From Planctomycetota bacterium (GTDB lineage Bacteria > Planctomycetota > UBA1135 > GCA-002686595): a stretch of 64,000 nt of DNA. Position numbers and translations under genes: made by a program. The stretch spans positions 682,001 to 746,000 of the forward strand of contig JADJLZ010000001.1 of the NCBI GenBank assembly GCA_016709875.1. Reading direction: 5' to 3'. This document shows, in pieces, positions 1 to 8,909 of the stretch. Positions within the stretch are counted from its first letter, which is position 1; each line of letters opens with the position of its first letter. The notes beneath the pieces are model-generated. The model did no database searches. It worked only from the letters and a program-made list of their open reading frames with translations, and was not told the DNA's origin.

Positions 1-1
1 G

Positions 2-1441
2 CCAACGGCCGAGGCGGGTCCCGCGCTTTCTGTCGGCGAAGACGACGTCGTCACTCTCGTGGGCTCTGGCGTCGACCCCGAAGGTCAATCGCTGACGTAT
101 ACCTGGACGCAGACGAGTGGACCGACGGTCGTGCTCGACGATGCCCACGCCTCTTCGCCCAGTTTCGCGGCGCCCGCGGTGAGCGCAGACGCGGTCCTCA
201 CTTTCCAGCTCGCCGTCTCGGACGGCACGAGCACGAGCTTCGACACGGTCAGCGTCGCAGTGCACGACGTCGAGCATCCGCCGGTCGTCGACGCGGGCGG
301 AGTGCAGACGGTCGACGAGAATTCCGTGGTCGCGCTCGAGGCCTCGGCGACCAGCCCCGACGGCAACGCACTCAGCTTCACCTGGACGCAAATCTCCGGT
401 CCGGCGGTCGAACTCTCGGATGCGCACTCTGCGACGCCGAGCTTCACGACGCCGGAGCTCGTCTCGAACACGACGCTCGTGTTCCAGCTCAGCGTCAGCG
501 ACGGAACGAGCACGAGCGTCGATACGGTCGAGATCCTCGTGCACGCCAACGACGATGCGCCGACGGCGGAGGCCGGCCCCGACCAGGAAGTGCAGGCCGG
601 CGAGCGCACGACGATCGAGGGCTCCTCGAGCGATGCCGAGGGCGCGCAGCTGCAGTATGCCTGGCAGCAAGTGGGCGGCCCGGCGATCGAGATTGCGGAT
701 CCCCACAGTGCAAACCTGAGCTTCGTCGCTCCGAGCGTGGCGCAGCCGACCGAACTCGTCTTCGAGTTCGCCGTGAGCGACGGGACGACGACCTCGATCG
801 ACACGGTGCGCGTCGTCGTCGGGCCCGCCAGCGCGGCCCTCGAGGCGGGCTCCGCGGCGCCTGGGGTAACGGCGGGCAACTCGCCCGCGGCTGCGCAGGT
901 CATCGCACAGGACGTCGCCGCGCCAGCCGGAGCGGACGAAATGCTGCCGGAGTTCGGCTCGGACGATCTGGCCGTGCTGGCGCCGCAGGTCGAAGGTCTC
1001 AGCGTCGAACTGGATCTCTCCCATGCGTCGCTCGACCAGGTCGAACCCGCGCTGCCAACCGCGGCGCACTTCGATCCTTCCCGGCTGCGCTTCGAGGACA
1101 TGCAGGTGGAACGCCTTGTGCTCGACCCGCTCGAGCCTGTGGCGCCGTTGCCTTCGCAGAGCGCCTTCACCGAGCTCCAGCAGCGCGGCACGAGCTTCGA
1201 GAACACTTTCGAGCGTGTCGGCGGCGCAGACGATCTGCGCGCCGGCGAGCACACGCGCGCGGCCAGCACACCTGGGCTGCGTTCCGAGCAGCCCGACACC
1301 GCGCCCGAGTTCGCGCAGAGCGGCCTGCTCGCGGGCCTGTACGGGCTGCTGCGGAGCGCCGCAGGAACGCTCGGCTGGCCGACGGCGGAAAAACCTTCCG
1401 AGCTCCCGACGGAGTCGTCCAAAGACGAGCGGAAGAGCTAA
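2..1441 (+). CDS. C-terminal part of a large Ig-like/REJ repeat surface protein (5' end outside window)
   Basis: The reading frame is open from the first bases of the window, so only the C-terminal 479 residues are seen. Three repeats of roughly 90 residues follow each other, each with a motif like 'TWTQTSGP', then 'SPSF.AP' and ending 'AVSDGTSTS.DTV'. This is the pattern of PKD/REJ-type Ig-like domains found in secreted bacterial adhesins. After the last repeat (about base 830) comes an Ala/Glu-rich, low-complexity tail without transmembrane segment, ending in a charged 'SSKDERKS'. The next genes encode a PilZ protein and two HlyD-like membrane proteins, a context common for very large exported proteins; that this protein is their cargo is inference. 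No catalytic motif is visible. Confidence 0.8.
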   Translation, partial: PTAEAGPALSVGEDDVVTLVGSGVDPEGQSLTYTWTQTSGPTVVLDDAHASSPSFAAPAVSADAVLTFQLAVSDGTSTSFDTVSVAVHDVEHPPVVDAGGVQTVDENSVVALEASATSPDGNALSFTWTQISGPAVELSDAHSATPSFTTPELVSNTTLVFQLSVSDGTSTSVDTVEILVHANDDAPTAEAGPDQEVQAGERTTIEGSSSDAEGAQLQYAWQQVGGPAIEIADPHSANLSFVAPSVAQPTELVFEFAVSDGTTTSIDTVRVVVGPASAALEAGSAAPGVTAGNSPAAAQVIAQDVAAPAGADEMLPEFGSDDLAVLAPQVEGLSVELDLSHASLDQVEPALPTAAHFDPSRLRFEDMQVERLVLDPLEPVAPLPSQSAFTELQQRGTSFENTFERVGGADDLRAGEHTRAASTPGLRSEQPDTAPEFAQSGLLAGLYGLLRSAAGTLGWPTAEKPSELPTESSKDERKS

Positions 1442-1528
1442 TCCGCGCGCGCCGCGGATGACGATGCGGGTCCGTACCCCGCATCCCTCCTCCCCGAGCG
1501 GACGGTCCTTTCGTCCGCACAGTTCCCC

Positions 1529-1954
1529 ATGTTCGACAACGACCTGACCCAGGACGGTCTGCGCCAGGATCTCGACCCCGAGCTCCTCGGCAGCCTCGAG
1601 CGCCAGAAGTCCGACGAGATCGCCAAGGCGCGCACGCACACGCGCGTCGAGGCCAAGTTCAAGGTCGTGGTGCGTCCAGGCAACGCGAGCGAGGCGCTGC
1701 GCTTCAAGCTCCAGGGCCTCACCGCCGACCTCTCACGCGGCGGCTGCCGACTGATCCTCCCCATGCCCGTCGCGGTCGGCGACGTGTTCCGCATCGAGTT
1801 CGAAGCGGGCGAACAGCGCATCCCGTTGACATTCGCGCGCTGCCTGCGCTGCCGGCTCGTGCGCGAGGACGCCTTCGAGGCGGGTTTCAGCTTCTTCGCC
1901 CCCATCGAGCTGCCCGCGCGCCTCTCGCAAGGCCCGAGCGACCTGCTCGGCTGA
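1529..1954 (+). CDS. PilZ-domain protein
   Basis: A 141-residue protein with a single PilZ domain, the usual c-di-GMP receptor fold. The two signature elements are present: an RxxxR motif (RTHTR, about residue 35) and 'DLSRGGCRL' (about residue 68), matching the D/NxSxxG consensus. No membrane segment or second domain is seen. The ATG at 1529 is preceded by 'CCCC' with no clear Shine-Dalgarno. It sits between the Ig-repeat surface protein and the GAF-HlyD protein, with 9 bp to the latter, so it probably links c-di-GMP to surface-protein export in this cluster (inference). Binding itself is predicted from the motif only. Confidence 0.82.
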   Translation: MFDNDLTQDGLRQDLDPELLGSLERQKSDEIAKARTHTRVEAKFKVVVRPGNASEALRFKLQGLTADLSRGGCRLILPMPVAVGDVFRIEFEAGEQRIPLTFARCLRCRLVREDAFEAGFSFFAPIELPARLSQGPSDLLG

Positions 1955-1963
1955 TCGCACCGC

Positions 1964-3844
1964 ATGAGCGCCGCCACGACCCAGCACGTGCAGGAGACTC
2001 AGGCTGCGGCCAACGAGCTGCCGCGTGAGTTCGTGCATGCGCTGGTCGCCCTCGCCCACCGCGCGCACACGACCGGCAATTTCGCCCGCGCGGCCTTGGC
2101 CTGCGCCGGCCGGCATTTCCACGCGCTGCATGCGCGCATCGAGCTGCGCACGAGCGCGCAGGTGCTGAACGAGAGCTGGACCGCCGAGGACGGCGATCCG
2201 GCCTTCTGGAACAGCGCCGCCGAGCAGAGCCTGACCGAGGTGCTCGCGGAGGGCGAGCCGCACACGAAGCTCTTCCGCCAGCGCTCCGGCGAGCTCGCGC
2301 TGGCCATCGTCGCGGCTCCCGTACTCGACGCGCGCGCCTGCGTGGCCGGGGCCCTGTGCCTGCTCGTACCGGTGCGCAACCAGGCCGAGGCCGAGCGCCT
2401 CGCGCTGGAGCTGTCGCCGGTCGCGGCGCTGGTCGGGCTCTCGGCGCACTCGATCGAGAGCGCGCGCGCCGTCCAGGGCTCGAACGCGCTGTCGCCGCAG
2501 GCGCTGCGCAGAGCCTCGGACACGAGCTCGCGCCTCGAGCTCGCGATCACGATCACCAACAGCCTGCGCACCAAGACGGGCTCGGACCAGGTCGCGCTCG
2601 GCCTCGTGCGCGGCAAGCAGGTCGAGGTGCTCTCCATCTCCGGGCTCGACGAGGTCAAGCAGCAGAGCCACGGCGTCGTCGCGCTGCGCGGTGTCATGGA
2701 GGAATGCCTCGACCACGGCGATCGCACCGTGCACCAGCAGCTGCAGGATTTCCGCAAAGCGAGCGATCCCACTGGCCATCGCCTCGTGCGCCAGTGGCAC
2801 CAGGAAGTCGGCGGTGCCGCGGTCGCCGCGCTGCCGCTGCGCACGCGCGGCAGGATCAGCGCGGTTCTCGCGCTGCGGCGCGCAGCCGAGCACCCCTTCA
2901 CGCGCGAGGAACTCGACGAGATCGCCAGGCTCGTCGATCCCTACGGCCCTGCGCTCGACCTCGTCGAGCGCGCGCACCAGGGACTGCGTGCGCACGCGCG
3001 GCGCACCTTCGACGAAACTCTCGAGCGCCTGCGCGCGCCGCGCACCGTCCGCCGTGCGCTCGCGCTCGTCGCGCTGGCAGGTGCCTTCCTGTGGCTCGCC
3101 TTCGGCACGCGCGACTACCAGCTCTCGCTGCCCGCGCGTGTGATCCCGGGCAAGGCGCTGCACCTGTGCGCCGCCTTCGAGGGCCCGCTGGCGCAGGCGC
3201 AGGCGCGCGCGGGCGATTCGGTCCAGGCTGGAGAGCTGCTGGCGCGCTTCGACACCCGCGAGCTGGAGCTCGAGCGCGAGCGCCTGGAACACGAGCGCAA
3301 GGCCTTCGAGATCGAAGGCCGGCGCGCCTTCGCCGCCGGGCAGCTCGCACAGTCCGAGGTCTGCGATGCGCGCGCCGCTGAATCCGCCGCGGCGCTCGCG
3401 CTCGTCGAGCGCAAGATCGCGCTCTCCGACGTGCGCGCGCCGGTCTCGGGTGTCGTACTCGCGGGCGACCTCTCCAAGCGCGTGGGCGGGATCTTCGCCA
3501 AGGGCGAGGCGCTCTTCGAGGTCGCGCCGATGGACCACCTCGCGCTCGAGATCCAGGTGCCCGAGAGCTCCGTCGGCTGGCTCTCGATCGGCCAGGCCGG
3601 GCGCTTCGCGGGCTTCGCGCGCCCCGAGGACCGCCAGGAGATCACGCTCACGCGCATCGCGCCCGCGGCGCAGGTGCAAGGCACGCAGACCGTCTTCTCG
3701 GTCGAGGCCGGCAGCGTCGAACAGGCAGCCTGGATGCGCCCGGGGATGGAGGGCATGGCGCTGATCGAGGTCGGCGAGCGTCCGCTGTGGTGGGTGCTCT
3801 CGCACCAAGCCCTCGACTGGCTGCACATGCACGTGTGGCTATGA
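1964..3844 (+). CDS. GAF-domain / HlyD-type membrane fusion protein
   Basis: A 626-residue inner-membrane protein of unusual architecture. The N-terminal half is cytoplasmic, with a GAF-like region at about residues 185-335. One membrane segment follows at about 366-382 (ALALVALAGAFLWLAFG). The C-terminal half is periplasmic and HlyD-like: a biotinyl-lipoyl-like strand pair ('RAGDSVQAGELLARFDT' and 'VRAPVSGVVLAGD...'), a coiled coil rich in Glu/Arg between them, and a beta-barrel end. Typical HlyD adaptors lack the GAF sensor. The stop overlaps the start of the next gene (ATGA), so the two are translationally coupled and likely form one complex. Substrate unknown; export of the upstream surface protein is inference. 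Confidence 0.78.
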   Translation: MSAATTQHVQETQAAANELPREFVHALVALAHRAHTTGNFARAALACAGRHFHALHARIELRTSAQVLNESWTAEDGDPAFWNSAAEQSLTEVLAEGEPHTKLFRQRSGELALAIVAAPVLDARACVAGALCLLVPVRNQAEAERLALELSPVAALVGLSAHSIESARAVQGSNALSPQALRRASDTSSRLELAITITNSLRTKTGSDQVALGLVRGKQVEVLSISGLDEVKQQSHGVVALRGVMEECLDHGDRTVHQQLQDFRKASDPTGHRLVRQWHQEVGGAAVAALPLRTRGRISAVLALRRAAEHPFTREELDEIARLVDPYGPALDLVERAHQGLRAHARRTFDETLERLRAPRTVRRALALVALAGAFLWLAFGTRDYQLSLPARVIPGKALHLCAAFEGPLAQAQARAGDSVQAGELLARFDTRELELERERLEHERKAFEIEGRRAFAAGQLAQSEVCDARAAESAAALALVERKIALSDVRAPVSGVVLAGDLSKRVGGIFAKGEALFEVAPMDHLALEIQVPESSVGWLSIGQAGRFAGFARPEDRQEITLTRIAPAAQVQGTQTVFSVEAGSVEQAAWMRPGMEGMALIEVGERPLWWVLSHQALDWLHMHVWL

Positions 3845-5985
3845 GTGCCCCCACGGTCGCGCCCGGACTCGCGCTGCGCCTGCGCGAGGTGCAAGTCGGC
3901 CTGCGCGCTGACCTCGAGACGGCGCGCATCGTCTTCCGCGGCGAGGTCGCCTACGTCGTGCGCGATCCGCTGACGCTCGGGAGCCATCGCCTGGGCATCG
4001 AGGAATACCAGGTGCTGGTCGCACTGCGCCCCGACCGCACGCTGGGTGAGATCTGCGCCGAGCTCGTGCGCCAGGGGCGCATCGCGCCGGGCGAGGAGGA
4101 ATCCTTCTACGTCTTCGTCTTCCAGTTGCACCGCCTGGGATTCCTGGCGCTGCCGCTCTCCGACGAAAAGATGATCTACAAGCGCGCGCAGGCCAAGCGC
4201 GAGCAGAAGCGCACCAAGTGGTTGACGGCCTTCTTCTACTACCCCGTCCCGCTGTGCAATCCCGACGCATTCCTGCGCCGGACCGCGATCGTGGGCCGCG
4301 TGCTCTTCAGCTGGCCGGCCTTCTTCGTCTGGCTCGCGGTCGTCGCGCTCGCGGCGTTCGTCGCGCTGCGCAACCAGGGCGAGTTCTCGCAGCCGCTGGG
4401 GAACATCTTCTCCAACGGCAACCTGCCGCTCTTGTGGATCACGCTGATCGGGCTCAAGGTCTTCCACGAGTTCGGCCACGCGTACGCGACACGGCGCTTC
4501 GGCGGTTCGGTGCCCGAGATGGGCGTCAACCTCGTGATGTTCACGCCGGCGGCGTACATGGACGCCTCGAGCAGTTGGACCTTTCCCAAGCACAGTCAGC
4601 GGCTGCTCGTGTGCCTGGCGGGCATGTACGTCGAGTTGTTCCTCGCCGCGCTCGCACTGCTCGCCTGGAGTGTGCTGGAGCCCGGCCTCGCGCGCAACCT
4701 CGCGCACAACGTCGTGCTGCTCGCGAGCCTGGTCACGATCGGCTTCAACGCCAACCCGCTGACGCGCTACGACGGCTACTTCGCGCTCTCGGACCTGCTG
4801 CAGATCCCCAACCTGCACCAGCGCGCCTCGCAGTACATCGCGCAGCAGTGCAAGCGCCTGTTCCTGGGTCTGCGCACGCCCGGCCCGCACACGAGCGTCG
4901 CTCTGGGGATCGCGCTGGCGGCCTTCGGGATCAGCGCCTCGATCTACCGGCTGCTGCTCGTGACGGGCATCTCCGCCGCGATCGCCTCGCGCTACTACTC
5001 GCTGGGGATCCTGCTCGCGCTCGTCTACTTCGGCCGCACGCTGCTGCGCTTTTGCACGCGCGTATTCCCCTACCTGTGGAGCTCGAAGGAGACCGGGCCG
5101 ATCCGCCGCCGCGCCATCGCCGTCGGCCTCGGCGTCTTCGGTCTCGGGCCGCTGCTCTGCTTGTGCATCCCGCTGCCCGCGCGCGTGCTCGTGCCGGGCG
5201 CAGTCACCGCCGAGCGCGAGTTCGTGGTGCGCAGCGCCACAGCCGGCGTGCTGGCCCAGGCCCCGCCGCCCGAGCGCTCGCTCGTCGGCGCCGGCCGGAC
5301 GCTCGCGCGGCTGGAGGATCCCGCGCTGGAGCTCGAGGTCGAACAGGCCCGCGCGCGCGTGCGCGCGATCCAGGCGCAGGAGCGCGACAGCTTTGCGCAC
5401 GATCCCAACGCAGCGCGCGGCGATGCCGAGCGCCTCGAGTCCGCGCGCGAGGAGCTGCGACTGGCCTCCGAGCGCCTGGATGCCCTTGACGTGCGCAGCA
5501 CCGCCGCGGGCACGCTCGTGCACAGCCTCGACGAGCGCGAGCTCGGCCGCTACCTGCCGCGCGGCAGCCCGATCGCGACGCTCTCCGCCGGCGAGCCGCG
5601 CGTGCGCGCGATCCTCTCGCAGGACGAGTTCGTGCTCTCGCGGCCCCTGCCCGGGCAGCCTGTCGCCTTCCGGCCTGCTGGCGACCCCGCGCACGCGATC
5701 CCCGGGCGCGTGACGCGCGTCGTCGAGGGCGGCACACGCGAGCTCGACGCGGAGAGCCTGGCGTTGGCCGAGGCCTCGCAGGGCACGATCGCACTCGATG
5801 CCCGCCAGCGCTCGACCGAGCGCGCGCACTTCGAGGTCGTGGTCGCGCTCGACCGGCCGCTGCCGTTGGCGCAGAGCTACGGCTCCACGGGCGTGCTGCG
5901 CATGCCGGCGCGGCGCGAGTTCCTGGGCGAGCTCGTCTGGCGCAAGCTGCTGCTCTTCACGCACCGTCTGCGCGCGGGCACCTGA
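3841..5985 (+). CDS. PqqD-like / peptidase M50 / HlyD fusion membrane protein
   Basis: A 714-residue protein; ATG at 3841 overlaps the previous stop. Order of domains: a PqqD-like N-terminal part (about residues 25-100); membrane helices; a site-2-protease (M50) core with zinc motif 'HEFGHA' at about residue 207 and the partner motif 'NPLTRYDGY' at about 305; more helices; then from about residue 450 a HlyD/lipoyl-like periplasmic segment with a coiled coil. This combination is known from planctomycete and related export loci where an M50-like protein pairs with an HlyD adaptor. The metal ligands are intact, so it could be an active intramembrane protease or a structural export component. Regulation is not visible. 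Confidence 0.8.
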   Translation: MSAPTVAPGLALRLREVQVGLRADLETARIVFRGEVAYVVRDPLTLGSHRLGIEEYQVLVALRPDRTLGEICAELVRQGRIAPGEEESFYVFVFQLHRLGFLALPLSDEKMIYKRAQAKREQKRTKWLTAFFYYPVPLCNPDAFLRRTAIVGRVLFSWPAFFVWLAVVALAAFVALRNQGEFSQPLGNIFSNGNLPLLWITLIGLKVFHEFGHAYATRRFGGSVPEMGVNLVMFTPAAYMDASSSWTFPKHSQRLLVCLAGMYVELFLAALALLAWSVLEPGLARNLAHNVVLLASLVTIGFNANPLTRYDGYFALSDLLQIPNLHQRASQYIAQQCKRLFLGLRTPGPHTSVALGIALAAFGISASIYRLLLVTGISAAIASRYYSLGILLALVYFGRTLLRFCTRVFPYLWSSKETGPIRRRAIAVGLGVFGLGPLLCLCIPLPARVLVPGAVTAEREFVVRSATAGVLAQAPPPERSLVGAGRTLARLEDPALELEVEQARARVRAIQAQERDSFAHDPNAARGDAERLESAREELRLASERLDALDVRSTAAGTLVHSLDERELGRYLPRGSPIATLSAGEPRVRAILSQDEFVLSRPLPGQPVAFRPAGDPAHAIPGRVTRVVEGGTRELDAESLALAEASQGTIALDARQRSTERAHFEVVVALDRPLPLAQSYGSTGVLRMPARREFLGELVWRKLLLFTHRLRAGT

Positions 5986-6028
5986 GCCGCCGGGCGGGCG
6001 CGCCCTGTTTCTGGCCTACGCTCGCGGC

Positions 6029-6034
6029 TATCCT
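6029..6034 (+). promoter_or_regulatory. -10-like element TATCCT before lysS
   Basis: The hexamer ends 9 nt before the lysS ATG and there is no Shine-Dalgarno between them, so the transcript would start at or next to the ATG (leaderless). No convincing -35 box is seen. Confidence 0.5.
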
Positions 6035-6043
6035 CCTCGGCCC

Positions 6044-7525
6044 ATGACCGAGATCGCGCAACCGGACCGCATCGCCAAGCTCGAGGAGCTGCGCAAGCAG
6101 GGCATCGACCCCTTTCCCGCCCGCGGCGTCGAGGCGCGGCCGATTCACGCGGTCCTCGCGGGCCTGGGCACGAGCGCTGAGCCTGGCCCGCTCGCGGGAG
6201 AGAGCGTCACGCTCGCCGGGCGCATGCTCAACCTGCGCGACTTCGGCAAGCTGATCTTCTTCCCGCTGCTCGACCGCTCGGGCCGCATCCAGGTCGGGCT
6301 GCAGCGCGACAAGCTCACGGAGTGGTGGCCGCGGCGCAAGCTGCTCGACGGCGGCGACCAGGTCGCGATCCGCGGCGTGCTCGGCCACACGCAGAAGGGC
6401 GAGCCGACGATCTGGGCGACCGAGGTGCGGCTGCTCGCCAAGGCCGTCGCCGCGCCGCCCGAGAAGTGGCACGGCATGACCGACAAGGAGCTGCGCTACC
6501 GGCGCCGCTATGTCGACCTGTGGGCCTCCGAGGGCGTGCGCGAGGTGTTCGAGAAGCGCAGTGCGGTGCTCTCGACGATCCGCCGCTGCCTCGAAGAGCA
6601 GAACTACCTGGAGGTCGAGACGCCGACGCTGCACCCGATCGCCGGCGGCGCCGCGGCGCGGCCCTTCGTCACGCACCACAACGCGCTGGGTGTCGAACTG
6701 TTCCTGCGCATCGCGCCCGAGCTGTACCTGAAGCGCCTGATCGTCGGCGGCCTCGAGCGCGTCTTCGAGGTCAGCCGCAACTTCCGCAACGAAGGCCTCT
6801 CGCCGCGCCACAACCCCGAGTTCACGATGCTCGAGCTGTACGAGGCGCAAGCCGACTACCGGCGCATGATGCAGCTGGTCGAGATCCTCTTCGAGCGCTG
6901 CGCACGCGCCGTCAATGGCACGACCCAGATCACCTTCCGCGGCAAGCGCTACGATCTGCGGCCGCCCTACCAGGTGGTGTCGTACACCGAGCTCTTCCGC
7001 GAACAGCAGGGCTTCGCCTACGACGACGAGCCGCGCCTGCGCGCGCGCGCGGCCGAGCTCGGCCTGGATCCCGCGACCGAGCGCTGGAAGCTGATGGACC
7101 AGGTCTTCGAGTCCAAGGTCGGCGACGCGCTCGAAGGGCCGGTGTTCCTCTCCGACTACCCGGTCGAGATCTGCCCGCTCGCCAAGCAAAAGCCCGAGAA
7201 CCCGCGTCTGGCGGAGCGTTTCGAGGTCTTCGTGGCCGGCATGGAGCTCGGCAACGCGTTCAGCGAGCTCAACGACCCCTTCGAGCAGGCGCGCCGCTTC
7301 GAGGAACAGGTCGCGACCAAGGACCCCGAGGCGCCCGGCGAGGTCGACTGGGACTACGTGCAGGCGCTCGAGTACGGCATGCCGCCCGCGGGCGGCCTGG
7401 GCATCGGCATCGATCGCCTGGTGATGCTGCTGACCGGCGCGGAGACGATCCGCGACGTGCTGCTCTTCCCGACCATGAAGCCGCTGCCGCGCGGCGCCGC
7501 GGAAGATCCGCAAGCGGAGGAATGA
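6044..7525 (+). CDS. lysS: Lysyl-tRNA synthetase, class II
   Basis: A 493-residue enzyme that charges tRNA-Lys, in the normal size range of bacterial class II LysRS. The N-terminal OB-fold anticodon-binding domain (about residues 55-160, 'VTLAGRMLNLRDFGKLIFF') is followed by the class II catalytic core with motif 1, motif 2 ('FEVSRNFRNEGLSPRHNPE') and motif 3 ('GLGIGIDRLVMLLTG'). The start is taken at the first ATG after the -10-like TATCCT. It is followed 28 bp later by a Lol-type permease and ATPase on the same strand; lysS next to lolCD-like genes is a recurring arrangement in several bacterial phyla. Confidence 0.97.
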   Translation: MTEIAQPDRIAKLEELRKQGIDPFPARGVEARPIHAVLAGLGTSAEPGPLAGESVTLAGRMLNLRDFGKLIFFPLLDRSGRIQVGLQRDKLTEWWPRRKLLDGGDQVAIRGVLGHTQKGEPTIWATEVRLLAKAVAAPPEKWHGMTDKELRYRRRYVDLWASEGVREVFEKRSAVLSTIRRCLEEQNYLEVETPTLHPIAGGAAARPFVTHHNALGVELFLRIAPELYLKRLIVGGLERVFEVSRNFRNEGLSPRHNPEFTMLELYEAQADYRRMMQLVEILFERCARAVNGTTQITFRGKRYDLRPPYQVVSYTELFREQQGFAYDDEPRLRARAAELGLDPATERWKLMDQVFESKVGDALEGPVFLSDYPVEICPLAKQKPENPRLAERFEVFVAGMELGNAFSELNDPFEQARRFEEQVATKDPEAPGEVDWDYVQALEYGMPPAGGLGIGIDRLVMLLTGAETIRDVLLFPTMKPLPRGAAEDPQAEE

Positions 7526-7553
7526 GCGGCGCGCAGCTGCGCAACCGGCCCCC

Positions 7554-8909
7554 ATGTACAAGAGCTTCCTCTCCTGGCGCTACCTGCTGCGCCGGCCAGT
7601 CAACCTGATCGGCATCGTGGGCATCCTGGTCGGCGTCGGGGCGCTGATCCTGATCCTCTCGATCATGTCGGGCTTCCTCGAGGAGACGCGCAAGACCGTG
7701 CGCGGCAGCCTGTCGGACCTGATCATCGAGCCGAGCAATCTGCCGCGCCGCGACAGTCGCACGGTGCCCGTGGACCCCGCGCGCGTCCTGGCGCTGGTGC
7801 GCGCCGACCCGCGCGTGGCGGGCGCCTGCGCGCAGCTGACCTGGTTCGGGCTCTTGACCACGACCGGCCGCGACGCGCCGGTGCAGATCTTCGACCCGCA
7901 GAACGCCTCGCGCTCGGGTGTGATGCTCTTCGGCATCGACCCGGCCGACGAGTTCCAGGTCAGCGAACTGCACCGCGCCCTGGTCGCCGACGGCGCTGGC
8001 GCCGAACCCGTCGCCGATCCCGACCACCCGTTCGCACTGCCGCCGGACTACGAGCCCGACGGCAAGCCGCTGCCGCGCGTGGTGGTCGGTGTGCAGCTCG
8101 CGGAGGCCTTCGACCTGCGCCGTGGCTCGGTGATCAACATCGTCACGGCCAACCCGCAGCCCGACGACAAGGAGTTCAAGCCCTCCAACCGGCTCTTCCT
8201 CGTCGCGGGCACCTTTCGCACCAAGGACAACGAGACCGATCTCGCGCGCATCTACATGGACCGGCGCGAGCTGATGGACCTGCTCGGGCCGCCGCGCGAG
8301 TTCAGCCAGGTGCTCGTGAAGCTCAAGGACTACGCGCGCGACAGCAAGGCGGTGCGCGACGAACTCGGCGAGCGGCTCTACCGCGCCGGCCTGACCGCCG
8401 GCTACACGCGCGAGGTGCGCACCTGGGAGGAGTTCAAGCAGACGCTGCTGGGCGCGATCGGCAACGAGAAGGTGCTGATGGCGATCATGCTCAGCCTGGT
8501 GCTGCTCGTCGCGGGCTTCACCGTCTACGCGATCCTCTCGATGATGGTCACCGAGAAGCGCCGCGACATCGGCATCCTGTGCGCGCTCGGCGCGCCGCCC
8601 TCGGGCATCCAGATCCTGTTCTTGATGATCGGCTTCTGGGACGTGCTGCTCGGCGCGACCCTGGGAGCCGTCATCGGCGTCTGGGGCGCGATCCAGATCG
8701 ATCCGCTCGAGCGCTTCCTCTCGCACACTTTCGGCGTCGAGATCTTCGACCGCAGCGTGTACCTGTTCGACTACATCCCCAGCGTCGTCGATCCCGTCTC
8801 CGTGGCGCTGATCGTGCTGGGCGCCTTCGTGTGCACCTTCGTGTTCTCGATCTGGCCCGCCTGGCGCGCCTCGCGCCTGCACCCGCTCGACGCGCTGAGG
8901 TACGAATGA
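7554..8909 (+). CDS. LolC/LolE-type lipoprotein-releasing ABC transporter permease
   Basis: A 451-residue permease with the MacB/FtsX topology: one membrane helix at the N terminus ('GIVGILVGVGALILILSI'), a large periplasmic domain, then three helices in the C-terminal third. The start 'MYKSFLSWRYLLRR' is typical of LolC/E. In the family, such permeases with LolD extract lipoproteins from the inner membrane. The stop overlaps the start of the ATPase gene (ATGA), so the two subunits are co-translated. Only one permease gene is present, which suggests a homodimeric LolCC/LolF-type transporter rather than a LolC-LolE heterodimer (inference). Confidence 0.88.
   Translation: MYKSFLSWRYLLRRPVNLIGIVGILVGVGALILILSIMSGFLEETRKTVRGSLSDLIIEPSNLPRRDSRTVPVDPARVLALVRADPRVAGACAQLTWFGLLTTTGRDAPVQIFDPQNASRSGVMLFGIDPADEFQVSELHRALVADGAGAEPVADPDHPFALPPDYEPDGKPLPRVVVGVQLAEAFDLRRGSVINIVTANPQPDDKEFKPSNRLFLVAGTFRTKDNETDLARIYMDRRELMDLLGPPREFSQVLVKLKDYARDSKAVRDELGERLYRAGLTAGYTREVRTWEEFKQTLLGAIGNEKVLMAIMLSLVLLVAGFTVYAILSMMVTEKRRDIGILCALGAPPSGIQILFLMIGFWDVLLGATLGAVIGVWGAIQIDPLERFLSHTFGVEIFDRSVYLFDYIPSVVDPVSVALIVLGAFVCTFVFSIWPAWRASRLHPLDALRYE

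Noticed and set aside
1733..5964. Two very long open frames on the minus strand (about 700 and 950 codons) opposite the HlyD and M50 genes
   Set aside because: They mirror the GC-rich codon pattern of the plus-strand genes, give Arg/Glu/Ala-rich sequence with no motif, and the plus-strand frames have clear domains.
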